Positions 55,912 to 64,000 of a stretch of DNA of 64,000 nucleotides are shown here, piece after piece; position 1 is the stretch's first letter; the number at the start of each line of letters is the position of its first letter. The translations under genes and the position numbers were made by a program. The DNA is taken from positions 1 through 64,000 of the forward strand of contig JAEILR010000003.1 in assembly GCA_016109435.1 (NCBI GenBank), in the 5' to 3' direction. The notes below the pieces were generated by a model. That model was not told the origin of the DNA and ran no database searches. It worked only from the letters and a program-made list of their open reading frames with translations. This stretch comes from Methanomassiliicoccus sp. GTDB lineage: Archaea; Thermoplasmatota; Thermoplasmata; Methanomassiliicoccales; Methanomassiliicoccaceae.

Positions 55912-57075
55912 ATGAGCAAGAGCTACGAGGAGATCAACGCCAAGATCGAGAAGGGCGACGCCGTGGTGCTCACGGCCGAGGAGGTCAAGTCCGTCGTCCA
56001 GGAACAGGGCGTGGAGAGGACCGCCCGGGAAGTGGACGTTGTAACGACGGGCACCTTCGGCGCCATGTGCTCCTCGGGAGCGTTCATCAACTTCGGGCAC
56101 GCCGAGCCGCCGATCAAGATGACCAAGGTGTGGCTTAACGACGTTCCGGCGTACACCGGCCTAGCCGCGGTGGACGCGTACATCGGGGCCACCGAGCTGA
56201 GGGAGGGCGACGGCATGGACTACGGCGGGGCGAAGGTGATCGAGGAGCTGGTCTCCGGCCGGCCGATCAAGCTACGCTCGACCGCATACGGAACCGACTG
56301 CTATCCCCGCAAGAGCATCGAGACCTACATCTCCTTGAGGACGGTCAACCAGGCCTACCTCTTCAACCCCAGGAACATGTACCAGAATTACGGCGTGGCG
56401 ACGAACTCGTCCGACGAGCTTCTGTACACTTACATGGGAAAGCTGCTCCCCCGCAACGGAAACGCCACCTTCTGCAGCGCCGGACAGCTCTCGCCGCTGC
56501 TCAACGACCCTCAGCTTAGGACCATCGGGTTGGGCACCAGGATCTTCCTCGGCGGGGGCGTCGGGTACGTCTCCTGGGAGGGAACCCAGTTCAAGACCAA
56601 CGTGCCGGTCAGGAACGGCGTTCCGGCGGCCGCGGCCCGCGCCCTGGCGGTTATTGGCGACCTCAAACAGATGACCCCGGAGTACGTCCGGGGGTTGAAC
56701 TTTACCGGGTACGGATGGTCTCTGGGACTGGGCATCGGAGTGCCGATCCCCATACTGGACGAGGAAGTGGTGCGCTCGGTGGCCATCACCGACGACAAGA
56801 TCTACGCCCCGGTGCTGGACTACGCCGTGGAGTCCCGGGCTCGCAAGCCGGTCAAAGAGGTCAACTACGCCCAGCTGCGCAGCGGGACCATTGACATCGA
56901 CGGTAGGGAGGTCAGGACCTCCTCTCTGTCCTCCTACCGCAAGGCCAGGGATATATCCATGGAGCTGAAGAGATGGATCCAGGAGGGCAAGTTCCTCCTC
57001 TCCCGGCCGGTGGCCTCGCTGCCGGCCGAGCAGGCGCAGAGGACGCTGGACATCTGCTCCCGGACGGAGGTGTGA
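55912..57075 (+). CDS. L-aspartate semialdehyde sulfurtransferase (MA1821-type, DUF39)
   Basis: 387 aa, homocysteine-biosynthesis (DUF39) family. Cysteines in FGAMCSSGAFINFGHAEPPIK (C53 region), TDCYPRKS and TFCSAGQ are conserved; one is expected to carry a persulfide. In Methanosarcina the MA1821-MA1822 pair makes homocysteine from aspartate semialdehyde and sulfide-derived sulfur without acetylhomoserine. The ferredoxin partner follows two bases after its stop. Confidence 0.9.
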   Translation: MSKSYEEINAKIEKGDAVVLTAEEVKSVVQEQGVERTAREVDVVTTGTFGAMCSSGAFINFGHAEPPIKMTKVWLNDVPAYTGLAAVDAYIGATELREGDGMDYGGAKVIEELVSGRPIKLRSTAYGTDCYPRKSIETYISLRTVNQAYLFNPRNMYQNYGVATNSSDELLYTYMGKLLPRNGNATFCSAGQLSPLLNDPQLRTIGLGTRIFLGGGVGYVSWEGTQFKTNVPVRNGVPAAAARALAVIGDLKQMTPEYVRGLNFTGYGWSLGLGIGVPIPILDEEVVRSVAITDDKIYAPVLDYAVESRARKPVKEVNYAQLRSGTIDIDGREVRTSSLSSYRKARDISMELKRWIQEGKFLLSRPVASLPAEQAQRTLDICSRTEV

Positions 57076-57077
57076 AC

Positions 57078-57500
57078 ATGGCCGAGAAGAAGCTGATCCT
57101 CACCTTCGCCCCCGGGCAGGTGAACTCGCCGATAACCTCGCGCATGGCCAGGGATTTCGACCTTGATGTCAGCATCCTCCGGGCGGAAGTGAACGAGCGG
57201 GGCGGCAAGCTCATCATCTCCCTGAGCGGGACGGAGGACGGGATTTGCCGGGCCATCGAGTACCTGGAAGGGCTGGACGTGCAGATCGATGAGGTCACCA
57301 AGTTCGTGGTGCGGGACGGGCACAGGTGCACTGACTGCTCCATGTGCGTTTCCATATGCCCGGTCCTGGCCTACCGGCTGGACCGGCGCACCTGGAGGGT
57401 CATGTTCGAGCAGGACCTGTGCATCGCCTGCGGGCTGTGCGTGGACGCCTGCCCGGCAGGCGCCCTGAGCCGCGGGCTTATGCTGACCCAGACGGTTTGA
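57078..57500 (+). CDS. NIL-domain ferredoxin (MA1822-type)
   Basis: 140 aa. Residues about 1-78 are a NIL ligand-binding domain; then two [4Fe-4S] ferredoxin motifs at C84-C87-C90-C94 (CTDCSMCVSICP) and C115-C118-C121-C125 (CIACGLCVDACP). Partners the upstream sulfurtransferase, presumably for electron supply to release the thiol. ATG at 57078; a longer frame starting within the upstream gene is not credible. Ends two bases before the convergent aguA gene. Confidence 0.9.
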   Translation: MAEKKLILTFAPGQVNSPITSRMARDFDLDVSILRAEVNERGGKLIISLSGTEDGICRAIEYLEGLDVQIDEVTKFVVRDGHRCTDCSMCVSICPVLAYRLDRRTWRVMFEQDLCIACGLCVDACPAGALSRGLMLTQTV

Positions 57501-57502
57501 CC

Positions 57503-58597
57503 TCAGGCCTTGGGCAAGTTCTTCGCGTCCACTGCGGGCTCCTGCTGGGTCACGCAGTGGAATCCGCCGTAACCGTACACTAGGTCCCGGGCGGGTATCG
57601 GCACCGTGCGCCGGCCGGGGAAGCACCCGGCGATGATGCGGACCGCCTCCTCGTCGTTGGGGTCGTCGAAAACCGGCACCAGCACGACATCGTTGCCGAT
57701 GTAGAAGTTGGCATAGCTGGCCGGCAGCACCCGGTCCTCCTCTTCCAGCGGGATGGGGGCGGGCATGGGCAGGGTCAGGACCTTCAGCGGGCGTCCGTAG
57801 CTGTCGCGGTAGTCCCTCAATATCTTCAGGTTGGTGGCCAGGACCATGGGGTTGTGGCCGGCGCCCTCATCGGAATGGGCGCACACCACCGTGTCCGGGC
57901 TGACGAACCGGGCGAAGTCATCGACATGGCCGTCGGTATCATCGCCTTCGATGCCCGAGATCAGCCAGATCACCGAGCTGATGTTCAGGTACTGCTCGAG
58001 GTAACTCTCGATGTCCTCCCGCTTCAGGAGGGGGTTGCGGTTCTTATTGAGCAGGCACTGCTCGGTGGTGAGCACGATGCCCCTGCCGTTGACATCGATC
58101 GATCCGCCCTCCATGACGATGCCTGGCCGGAAGATCTTGACCCTCGATTCCAGCACCACCTCCTCTCCGGCGATGTCATCGTACATCAGGTCGTCGTACT
58201 TCCCTCCCCAGGCGTTGAACCGCCACTTCACCCCGGCCTTCCACGGTTTCTTCGAGTTCAGCAGGAAGGTGGGGCCGTAGTCCCGGATCCACACGTCGGC
58301 GCTGACGATCTGCAGGAAGATGACGTTCTCCATGTTCGCCCCCGAGCCGTCCAGAAGCCGTCGGACATGGTCCTCCGCCTCCTGGTTGTCGACCAGCACC
58401 TTGACCTTCTCCCCGCCGCTGAGGGCGGCGATCATCTGGACGTAAACCTTCTCCACGCCCTGCATCACCTCGCCGGGGAAGGTCAGGGGGTTCTTGGGCC
58501 AGGACAGCCAGGTGGCCTCATGCCTGGTCCACTCCGCGGGCATGTAGTAGTCTAGGGACCTCGGGGTCGTCTTCTCCATCTTTATCTCTCCCATCAT
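57503..58597 (-). CDS. aguA: agmatine deiminase
   Basis: Hydrolyses agmatine to N-carbamoylputrescine and ammonia. 364 aa, GM (guanidine-modifying) fold: WIRDYGPTF, MEGGSIDVNG, DTDGHVDDFARF with the catalytic acid and histidine, and the nucleophile C348 in GFHCVTQQEPA. Coupled to aguB upstream (four-base overlap). Gives this organism an agmatine route that does not need the agmatinase-like protein at 42545. Confidence 0.94.
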   Translation of the reverse strand: MMGEIKMEKTTPRSLDYYMPAEWTRHEATWLSWPKNPLTFPGEVMQGVEKVYVQMIAALSGGEKVKVLVDNQEAEDHVRRLLDGSGANMENVIFLQIVSADVWIRDYGPTFLLNSKKPWKAGVKWRFNAWGGKYDDLMYDDIAGEEVVLESRVKIFRPGIVMEGGSIDVNGRGIVLTTEQCLLNKNRNPLLKREDIESYLEQYLNISSVIWLISGIEGDDTDGHVDDFARFVSPDTVVCAHSDEGAGHNPMVLATNLKILRDYRDSYGRPLKVLTLPMPAPIPLEEEDRVLPASYANFYIGNDVVLVPVFDDPNDEEAVRIIAGCFPGRRTVPIPARDLVYGYGGFHCVTQQEPAVDAKNLPKA

Positions 58598-59466
58598 CTG
58601 ATGTTCTTCACTATCTCACCGTAGCACTCCGGCCGGCGGTTGGGGAAGAACCTCCAGCCCTTGCGCACGTTCTCGCCATGTTCCAGGTCCACCGTCGCCA
58701 GCACCGTCTCCTCGCGGTACGAGCCGCGGGCCAGGGTCTTGCCGAAGGCATCGATGACGAAGCTGCCTCCCCAGAACTCCATCTGGTCCTCCGTGCCTAC
58801 CCGGTTGCAGGCTGCCACCACCATGCCGTTGGCTATGGCGTGGCCGCGCATGACGTTCTCCCACGCCTGCTGCCAGTCGCCCTCGGTCTGCTCGATCCCC
58901 TTGGCCGTGCCGATGGCGGTGGGGTATAACACCATCTCCGCCCCCATCAGGGCGTTGCACCTGGCAGCTTCGGGATACCACTGGTCATAGCATATCATCG
59001 TTCCGATGCGTCCCCTGGGGGTGGGGAAGACACGGAAGCCGGTATCGCCCTGGTCGAAGTAGCTCTGCTCGTAAAAGTCCTCGTCGTGAGGTATGTGCGT
59101 CTTGCGGTAGGAGCCCATCATGGAGCCGTCCGCCCCCAGCACCGGAGCGGTGTTGAACAGCTTGGAACCGGCGCGCTCGTATATCGAGCCGCCGACGACG
59201 ATGACCCCGGCCTGACGGGCCGCTCTGGCGAGCGTATCGGTGGTCGGCCCGGGGACCGTCTCGTTGTAGACCGTCTCCCTCTTTCGAACCTCGTCAGTGT
59301 TGTACTGCGGAAAGTACGGGGTCGAGAACAGCTCGGGAAGGCACACTACCTGAGCTCCCTTGCTGGCAGCCTCCGCGATCATCCCCACGGCCTTGCGGAT
59401 GTTAGCCTCCGGATCCTGCACCATGCTCATCTGGACGAGCCCGATGGTGACCTCACGAGAACTCAA
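58594..59466 (-). CDS. aguB: N-carbamoylputrescine amidohydrolase
   Basis: Nitrilase-superfamily enzyme of 290 aa that completes agmatine to putrescine. Catalytic triad: Glu in CLPELFSTPYF, Lys in SYRKTHIP and Cys in MICYDQWYPEAAR. The start is a TTG at 59466 (MSSREVTIGLVQ), behind AAGAGGTG and about 35-45 bases from the TATA box at 59501-59511; the frame opens at 59490 but that would sit too near the box. aguA follows in coupled fashion. Confidence 0.92.
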   Translation of the reverse strand: MSSREVTIGLVQMSMVQDPEANIRKAVGMIAEAASKGAQVVCLPELFSTPYFPQYNTDEVRKRETVYNETVPGPTTDTLARAARQAGVIVVGGSIYERAGSKLFNTAPVLGADGSMMGSYRKTHIPHDEDFYEQSYFDQGDTGFRVFPTPRGRIGTMICYDQWYPEAARCNALMGAEMVLYPTAIGTAKGIEQTEGDWQQAWENVMRGHAIANGMVVAACNRVGTEDQMEFWGGSFVIDAFGKTLARGSYREETVLATVDLEHGENVRKGWRFFPNRRPECYGEIVKNIR

Positions 59467-59500
59467 TGGTCGACACCTCTTCAGGACCAATGACCGGGCC

Positions 59501-59511
59501 GATTAATTAAT
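59501..59511 (-). promoter_or_regulatory. TATA box of aguB-aguA
   Basis: Minus-strand TTAATTAATC, about 35 bases upstream of the TTG start at 59466. Confidence 0.5.
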
Positions 59512-59540
59512 GTGACTGCCGCCCGGCGCCGGTTGCCGCT

Positions 59541-60086
59541 TCACTCCTCTATCCCCATGGCCCGGAGGCGGTCCAGCGCGTATTGGGCGCTGCGGCGCAC
59601 GCTCTCGTAGCGGTCATCGAGCAGCTTGCCCAGGGGGGCCATGGAGGTCTGGAACCCCATGTTCAGCCGCTCGGCCATCCGTCCCAGGGCCCAGGCGGCC
59701 ATCCCCCGAGCGCTGCCGCTCTCATCGCCCAGCAGGTGGTTCAGGTGCTCGATGGTGCCCAGGGACCCGATCCTCATCCCGGTCAGCTCTCCGAGGCACC
59801 AGGCCGCGTTCTCCCGGACCTCCGGGTCGTCGTCGTGCAACAGGTTGTTCAGCTCTTCCACCGGCCAGAAGGTGCAGGCCTTGTTCTGGGCCAGCTTGCC
59901 GATGAGCCAGGAGGCCCTCCTTCGGGTCTCGTCATCGGGGGCGTGAAGCACGGGGATGAGGTAGGTGACCGCCCGACCGTCGTCGCTGCCCTTCCGCAGG
60001 AGGTCCTCCAGAGCGTCCATGGCCGCCGCCCTGGTGTCCTCGACGAGCATCCTATCGAGGAGGTCCAACATCTCTTCCGGGGACAT
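59541..60086 (-). CDS. HEAT-repeat protein
   Basis: 181 aa made of four or five helical HEAT/PBS-type repeats (RRRASWLIGKLAQ, VRENAAWCLGELTG, ARGMAAWALGRMAE, VRRSAQYALDRLRA). Usually a scaffold for protein-protein contact. ATG at 60086 follows GAGGTG, five bases after the small Cys gene, so the two are likely one operon. No catalytic residues. Confidence 0.8.
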   Translation of the reverse strand: MSPEEMLDLLDRMLVEDTRAAAMDALEDLLRKGSDDGRAVTYLIPVLHAPDDETRRRASWLIGKLAQNKACTFWPVEELNNLLHDDDPEVRENAAWCLGELTGMRIGSLGTIEHLNHLLGDESGSARGMAAWALGRMAERLNMGFQTSMAPLGKLLDDRYESVRRSAQYALDRLRAMGIEE

Positions 60087-60091
60087 CGGTA

Positions 60092-60280
60092 TCACCTCTT
60101 GGGCACTGGCTTCTCCACGAAGAACTCGCATCCCTCGTAGTCCTGCTCCTTCACGCACATCTCGTAGTCCTTGATCCTCATCACGTCGTTCCTGATCCTT
60201 CGGGCTTTGCAGTTGGAGCAGCGTCCGTCGGCCGCATGCCAAAGACAGCGTTCCCTTGGCTTGGGGATGACCTCGGCCAT
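60092..60280 (-). CDS. small cysteine-containing protein
   Basis: 62 aa with six or so cysteines/histidines: RCLWHAADGRCSNCKARR and MCVKEQDYEGCEFF, which could form a zinc or Fe-S site. No family name recognised. The ATG at 60280 is 22-30 bases from a clear TATA (minus-strand GTTTATATC at 60302-60310), so translation is leaderless. The HEAT-repeat gene follows. Confidence 0.6.
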   Translation of the reverse strand: MAEVIPKPRERCLWHAADGRCSNCKARRIRNDVMRIKDYEMCVKEQDYEGCEFFVEKPVPKR

Positions 60281-60368
60281 GAAGCTCGAATGACGTGGGG
60301 CGATATAAACATGAAACGGGCGTTCGTTCGATAGGTACAAGTCCGGCCCACTCCATTTATCGTCATGG

Positions 60369-61379
60369 ATGATGCGTTCGTCGCTTTACTTCACGGCCCC
60401 CCGGGAGGTCAGGGTACGGCAGGAGGAGGTCCCTCCTCCCGGACGGGATGAGGTCCAGGTGCGCAGCCTGGTGTCGGGCATCAGCGCCGGGACGGAGATG
60501 CTCTTCTACCGCGGCCAGGTGGACGAGGGAACCCCCCTGGACACCAACATACCATCGCTCAGCGGGGGACTGCGTCGCCCGTTCAAGTATGGTTATTCCA
60601 CCGTGGGGGTGGTGGAGCGCGTCGGTGGCGGGCTGCCCGCGTCGTGGGAAGGGAGGACGGTCTTCAGCTTCCACAGCCATGAGAGCAGGTTCAACATCGT
60701 CCCGGCCGAGGTCGTCCCGGTCCCCCCGGGCATAGGGACGGAGGACGCCGTCATGCTGCCCAGCATGGAGACCGCGCTGTCGTTGGTGATGGACGCGGCG
60801 CCCATCGTGGGGGAGAGGGCGGTGGTGCTGGGGCAGGGGACCATCGGTCTGCTCACCACCGCGGTCCTGGCCATGATGCCCCTGGCCAGCCTGGTGACCG
60901 CCGATCTGCTTCCCCTCCGCCGGGAGCGCGGCCTGAGCATGGGCGCTGACCGGACCTTCGATCCCTCGCGCCCGGAAGCCGTCCGGGAGGCCGTGCCGGA
61001 GCCGGTCGACCTGGTCATGGAGCTGAGCGGGAACCCCCGGGCGCTGGAGCTGGCCACCCGCCTCGCCGGACACGAGGGCAGGGTGGTGGTCGGTTCCTGG
61101 TACGGCAACCGGGCCCTCGATTGCAGCCTGGGCGAGGATTTCCACCGCAAGCGGCTGCGGATCATAAGCAGCCAGGTGAGCAGGATCGACGGTTTCCTCT
61201 CCCCCCGATGGACCAAGGAGAGGCGGATGGAGGTGGCCTGGAACATGGTGCGGCGCGTCGCGCCCTCGAGGCTCATAACCCATCGGACACCCATCGAGGA
61301 CGCCCCCTCGGCGTACCGTCTGCTCGACGAGAACGGCGCCGAGGTCCTGCAGATCGTGCTGACCTACCCGGAGGACTGA
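60369..61379 (+). CDS. MDR-family (zinc alcohol dehydrogenase-like) oxidoreductase
   Basis: 336 aa. N-terminal GroES-like fold (VRSLVSGISAGTEMLFYRG) lacks the catalytic-zinc cysteine seen in true alcohol dehydrogenases; Rossmann part is VVLGQGTIGLLTTAVLAMMP. The C-terminal half has VVVGSWYGNRALDC. The next two genes, a pterin synthase homologue and a glycosyltransferase, follow two bases and four bases away, so this is probably one pathway. Confidence 0.8.
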   Translation: MMRSSLYFTAPREVRVRQEEVPPPGRDEVQVRSLVSGISAGTEMLFYRGQVDEGTPLDTNIPSLSGGLRRPFKYGYSTVGVVERVGGGLPASWEGRTVFSFHSHESRFNIVPAEVVPVPPGIGTEDAVMLPSMETALSLVMDAAPIVGERAVVLGQGTIGLLTTAVLAMMPLASLVTADLLPLRRERGLSMGADRTFDPSRPEAVREAVPEPVDLVMELSGNPRALELATRLAGHEGRVVVGSWYGNRALDCSLGEDFHRKRLRIISSQVSRIDGFLSPRWTKERRMEVAWNMVRRVAPSRLITHRTPIEDAPSAYRLLDENGAEVLQIVLTYPED

Positions 61380-61381
61380 GG

Positions 61382-61759
61382 ATGTACGGTACCGGGTTCA
61401 AGATGAAGCTGGCGGCCCGACATTTCCTTCCCGATGCACCTTCGGGGGAGGCGTCCGAGCATTCCCACGATTATGCCGTTGAGGTCACGGTGATCGGTGA
61501 CGCGGTCGATGATAAGGGCTACCTGGTGGACATCAACTCCCTGCGGGCTTCTCTTGACACGGTCCTCGCCCGGTACGATGGCCGGTGCCTCAACGCCTTC
61601 CCAGAGTTCGATGCCGACGCACCTTCGATGGAGAACCTGGCAAGGGAGATATGGAAGCGCGTCACGCCTTACCTGAGCAAGGATAGGGTGCGCTCCCTGA
61701 CCGTCCGGGTGTGGGAGGACGATGACGCCTGGGCCGGCTTCGAGGGACCGGTCCAATGA
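61382..61759 (+). CDS. 6-pyruvoyltetrahydropterin synthase / QueD-family protein
   Basis: 125 aa, T-fold. The zinc histidines are H14 (ARHFL), H27 and H29 (EHSHDY). The catalytic cysteine of QueD/PTPS (C-x3-H-G-H) is replaced by E23 (E-A-S-E-H-S-H), which recalls Glu-variant PTPS enzymes that release 6-hydroxymethyl-dihydropterin. LDTVLARYDGRCLN and WEDDDAWAGFEG complete the fold. Start ATG at 61382; stop overlaps the next start. Confidence 0.82.
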   Translation: MYGTGFKMKLAARHFLPDAPSGEASEHSHDYAVEVTVIGDAVDDKGYLVDINSLRASLDTVLARYDGRCLNAFPEFDADAPSMENLAREIWKRVTPYLSKDRVRSLTVRVWEDDDAWAGFEGPVQ

Positions 61760-62817
61760 GGGCAGGGTTGATCATCTACGGCTCCCTGAACACCCCCACC
61801 GGAGGATACCTGTACGACAGGATGCTGGTCCGCCACCTGGAGGACAACGGGGACGAGGTGGAGGTGATGGCCCTCCATTTACGGCGATGGGGACTGCCGG
61901 ACAATGTCGACCCCCGGCTCCTGAGGCGGCTGCTGGCCCTGGACGCCGATGTCCTGCTTGAGGACGAGCTCGCCCATCCTTCCCTGTGCCTTCTCAACCG
62001 TCGGCTGCGCCGTTCCTCCCCAACGCCCATGGTGGCGGTGGTGCACCACCTGGCCTACCGGGCGGAGAGATCGCCGCCGCGCTCGGCGGCGCACCGGCAG
62101 CTGGAGCGGCTGTTCCTGTACTCGGTCGACGGCTTCATCTTCAACAGCGATGCCACCAGGGCATCGGTCAGATCGCTGGCGCCCTGGGCCGAGGGAGTGG
62201 TGGCCCGCCCGGGCAAGGACCACGTCACGCCCTGCCACCGCGTCCCCGATCGCGGAGGCGCCCCCCTCCGGGTCCTGTACCTGGGGAACGTGCTGCCGCA
62301 CAAGGGGTTGGACGACCTGGTCCGGGCCGTCGCCCTCCTCCCGCGGGGAGCGGTCCGCCTGGAGGCGGTCGGCGCGCCCCTGGACCTCCAGTTCCTGATC
62401 GAGGTCCAGGAGCTGGTCGTCTCCGCCGGCATGGAGGGCCTCGTTCACTTCCACGGCCGTCTGGACGACCGGCGGCGGGACGAGATGCTGCGGGGCTGCG
62501 ACGTCCTCGCCGTTCCATCCTATCACGAAGGGTACGGTCTGGTGATAGTGGAAGCGATGGCCCAGGGGCTTCCGGTCATCGCCCCGGCCTCCGGAGGGGC
62601 GGGGGAGATCGTCACCCACGGGGAGGAAGGCTATCTGCTGCAGGGAGGGGACGTTGACGGCATGGCCGATCGCCTCCGCGCATTGTATGAGGACGCGACG
62701 CTCCGCCGTGACATGTCCCAACGTTCGAGGAGGAGGTTCGACACCCTCCCGACGTGGGAAGAGGGGATGAGCAGGGCGAGGGAATACCTCATCAGGGTGG
62801 TCGAAGGGGCTCGATAG
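61756..62817 (+). CDS. family 4 glycosyltransferase (GT-B)
   Basis: 353 aa. MRAGLIIYGSLNTPTGGYLYDRMLV at the start with a Gly-rich loop, VHHLAYRAERS in the acceptor domain, and the donor motif PSYHEGYGLVIVEAMAQGLPVIAP (E-x7-E). Sits last in the MDR-PTPS-GT operon. A glycosylated pterin or deazapurine is one possible product; surface glycan is another. Confidence 0.82.
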   Translation: MRAGLIIYGSLNTPTGGYLYDRMLVRHLEDNGDEVEVMALHLRRWGLPDNVDPRLLRRLLALDADVLLEDELAHPSLCLLNRRLRRSSPTPMVAVVHHLAYRAERSPPRSAAHRQLERLFLYSVDGFIFNSDATRASVRSLAPWAEGVVARPGKDHVTPCHRVPDRGGAPLRVLYLGNVLPHKGLDDLVRAVALLPRGAVRLEAVGAPLDLQFLIEVQELVVSAGMEGLVHFHGRLDDRRRDEMLRGCDVLAVPSYHEGYGLVIVEAMAQGLPVIAPASGGAGEIVTHGEEGYLLQGGDVDGMADRLRALYEDATLRRDMSQRSRRRFDTLPTWEEGMSRAREYLIRVVEGAR

Positions 62818-62829
62818 TGTTATCATTAT

Positions 62830-62930
62830 AGAGTCTAGATAAATAAATATCTTGGAACACTGGACTGGCTCGCTCGACTCTCCCGGCCGGCGATCAAGAA
62901 ATTAATATTTATCATTTTATATTCTCAAAA
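62830..62930 (+). promoter_or_regulatory. AT-rich promoter region of the right-edge gene
   Basis: Two TATA-like tracts: TAGATAAATAAATAT at 62836-62850 and ATTAATATTTATCATTTTAT at 62901-62920. The gap to the gene start at 63010 leaves a leader of roughly 60 bases ending in GTGAGGGATAGG. Confidence 0.5.
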
Positions 62931-63009
62931 TCTAATCTTACTTTTCAAGGTGAAATGTTCAAGTACCCTTCACCCCGGTCGTCGGGTTAAGCTTCGTGAG
63001 GGATAGGCT

Positions 63010-64000
63010 TTGAAGAATATATATCGCAAATTAGCGGTAGCGCTGGCGGTCACCGCCTTGCTATTGCCTGCAATGATCACTATCTACGGTACGCCCTCTG
63101 CTTCGGCAGCGTCCTCCTACGGCCGGTTCGGCGTGTCCGGTACCAACATCCTCATCAACGGCGAGGTGACCTCCCAGAAGTTCTTCGGCGTCGTGGAGAC
63201 CACCGCCCTGCAGTGGGCCATCCTCGCCTACATCTATGGTGAGACCGGAGTGGCGGGGAAGACCTCCCATCTGAACGGTCCGGACACCTCGGACAAGGGA
63301 TACATTCCATATCACGAAACGCCGGAACAGTTCTGGCACCAGTACTTCGCCATCTCCGCCTATTATGACTGCAACATGGTCAGGATGGGGGCCGGCGACA
63401 AGTGGGGTACCTCCCTCCAGTACAACGCCTGGGTCGAGCACCGCGAGCAGTACTTCGATCTCCTGAGGATCATGTGCGACGAGGCGGAGGAGCACGGCGT
63501 ATGGCTGTGCTTCGTCATGGCCGGCTCCCAGGAGTATCCCACCTTCACCTACGGCGGTTCCGGCTCGGTGTTCGACACCTCCAGCTCAGCCTATTCCAAC
63601 TACCTCGCTTACTGCAAGGATACCATGAGGGCGCTGGAGGGAGAGGTTTCCATCGCCATGTGGGACGTGTTCAACGAGCCGGACCACGATATCGTTGCCA
63701 CCAACTACTGGAAGAACGACAAGGTGAAGTTCAATACCTGGTCCAAGGCCGTGGCCTCGGCCACCGCCGGCATCAGCGCCCATCCCCGCACCATGGGGAT
63801 CGCCGGCCTGGGCAAGATGTTCTCCTGGGGCCAGAGCGACTTCAACCTTGCCACCGGCAACTGCGGGTTCGAGATCCTGCACCGCCACTACTATGCCTCG
63901 GCCACCGGTGCCAGCAACGCCTACCTGTTCAGCGACCCGGAGAAGTGGGCCGACGCGGTGGGAAAGCCCCTGTACTGGGGAGAGATCGCCTACAACGGCG
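63010..64000 (+). CDS. secreted glycoside hydrolase (GH5-like), partial at right edge
   Basis: 330 codons readable to the window end, no stop. Start TTG at 63010 behind GAGGGATAGG. Signal peptide about residues 1-33 (MKNIYRKLAVALAVTALLLP...ASA). A TIM-barrel hydrolase pattern follows, with VFNEPDH giving the likely acid/base Glu (E223) and LYWGEIAYNG the likely nucleophile Glu (E325), as in clan GH-A families such as GH5. Expected to cleave beta-linked polysaccharide outside the cell. The C-terminus and any anchor lie beyond the window. Confidence 0.75.
   Translation, partial: MKNIYRKLAVALAVTALLLPAMITIYGTPSASAASSYGRFGVSGTNILINGEVTSQKFFGVVETTALQWAILAYIYGETGVAGKTSHLNGPDTSDKGYIPYHETPEQFWHQYFAISAYYDCNMVRMGAGDKWGTSLQYNAWVEHREQYFDLLRIMCDEAEEHGVWLCFVMAGSQEYPTFTYGGSGSVFDTSSSAYSNYLAYCKDTMRALEGEVSIAMWDVFNEPDHDIVATNYWKNDKVKFNTWSKAVASATAGISAHPRTMGIAGLGKMFSWGQSDFNLATGNCGFEILHRHYYASATGASNAYLFSDPEKWADAVGKPLYWGEIAYNG

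Overview
The window looks like chromosomal DNA of a high-GC archaeon. Archaea-only or archaeal-type genes are spread through it: CDP-archaeol synthase (carS), Nop5, aIF5A with its modified-lysine loop, an Lsm protein, XPD-type helicase, TrmB and ArsR-V4R regulators, and the MA1821/MA1822-type homocysteine pair. Many start codons lie about 25-35 bases downstream of an AT-rich TATA-like box, with no leader or a very short one. Gene content and GC would fit a Thermoplasmatota / Methanomassiliicoccales-like methanogen, but no methanogenesis or rRNA gene is present, so that placement is an inference. I saw no tRNA, rRNA, CRISPR array, insertion sequence or prophage.

Layout. 1-8.5 kb: helicase, acetate-type transporter, membrane ferredoxin diverging from a TrmB regulator, cupin, a tight carS-pyrE-udg operon and two family-2 glycosyltransferases. 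8.5-21 kb: a pyrimidine-dimer glycosylase homologue, then a surface-glycan region with two Gfo/Idh oxidoreductases, a nucleotide-sugar 6-dehydrogenase, a LbH acetyltransferase, a DegT aminotransferase and a glycosyltransferase. Together they resemble a UDP-2,3-diacetamido-sugar uronate pathway. A 1751-residue secreted protein is inserted in the middle, and an inverted scrap of a relative lies just upstream of it. 21-27.3 kb: an unusual run for an archaeon, with a LpxD-like acyltransferase, holo-ACP synthase, acyl carrier protein, acyl-AMP ligase, LuxE-like and LuxC-like proteins and a FabG-like reductase in one overlapping operon. A PIG-L deacetylase converges on it. This is the best candidate for an undescribed system.

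28-33.3 kb: smc-scpA-scpB with a structured leader. 33.3-41.2 kb: K+/H+ antiporter, Lsm, sugar nucleotidyltransferase, and an ABC importer (fused permease, two ATPases, PhoU-like DUF47 protein) whose first ATPase seems to be out of frame at its start. 41-47 kb: a phosphohexosamine mutase, an agmatinase-like gene paired with aIF5A, and an mtnA-class II aldolase-nop5 operon that probably recycles 5'-deoxyadenosine or methylthioadenosine.

47-51.5 kb: ArsR-V4R regulator, radical SAM/SPASM protein, EamA-type exporter with a histidine-rich tail, thiM. 51.5-57.5 kb: a sulfur amino-acid region with cysK, metY, metX-CBS and the aspartate-semialdehyde sulfurtransferase pair. It encodes two independent routes to homocysteine, and two of its promoters share a TATA-plus-dyad element. 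57.5-59.5 kb: agmatine deiminase and N-carbamoylputrescine amidase. 59.5-62.8 kb: HEAT-repeat protein, small Cys protein, then a reductase/pterin synthase/glycosyltransferase trio. The right edge is the start of a secreted glycoside hydrolase.
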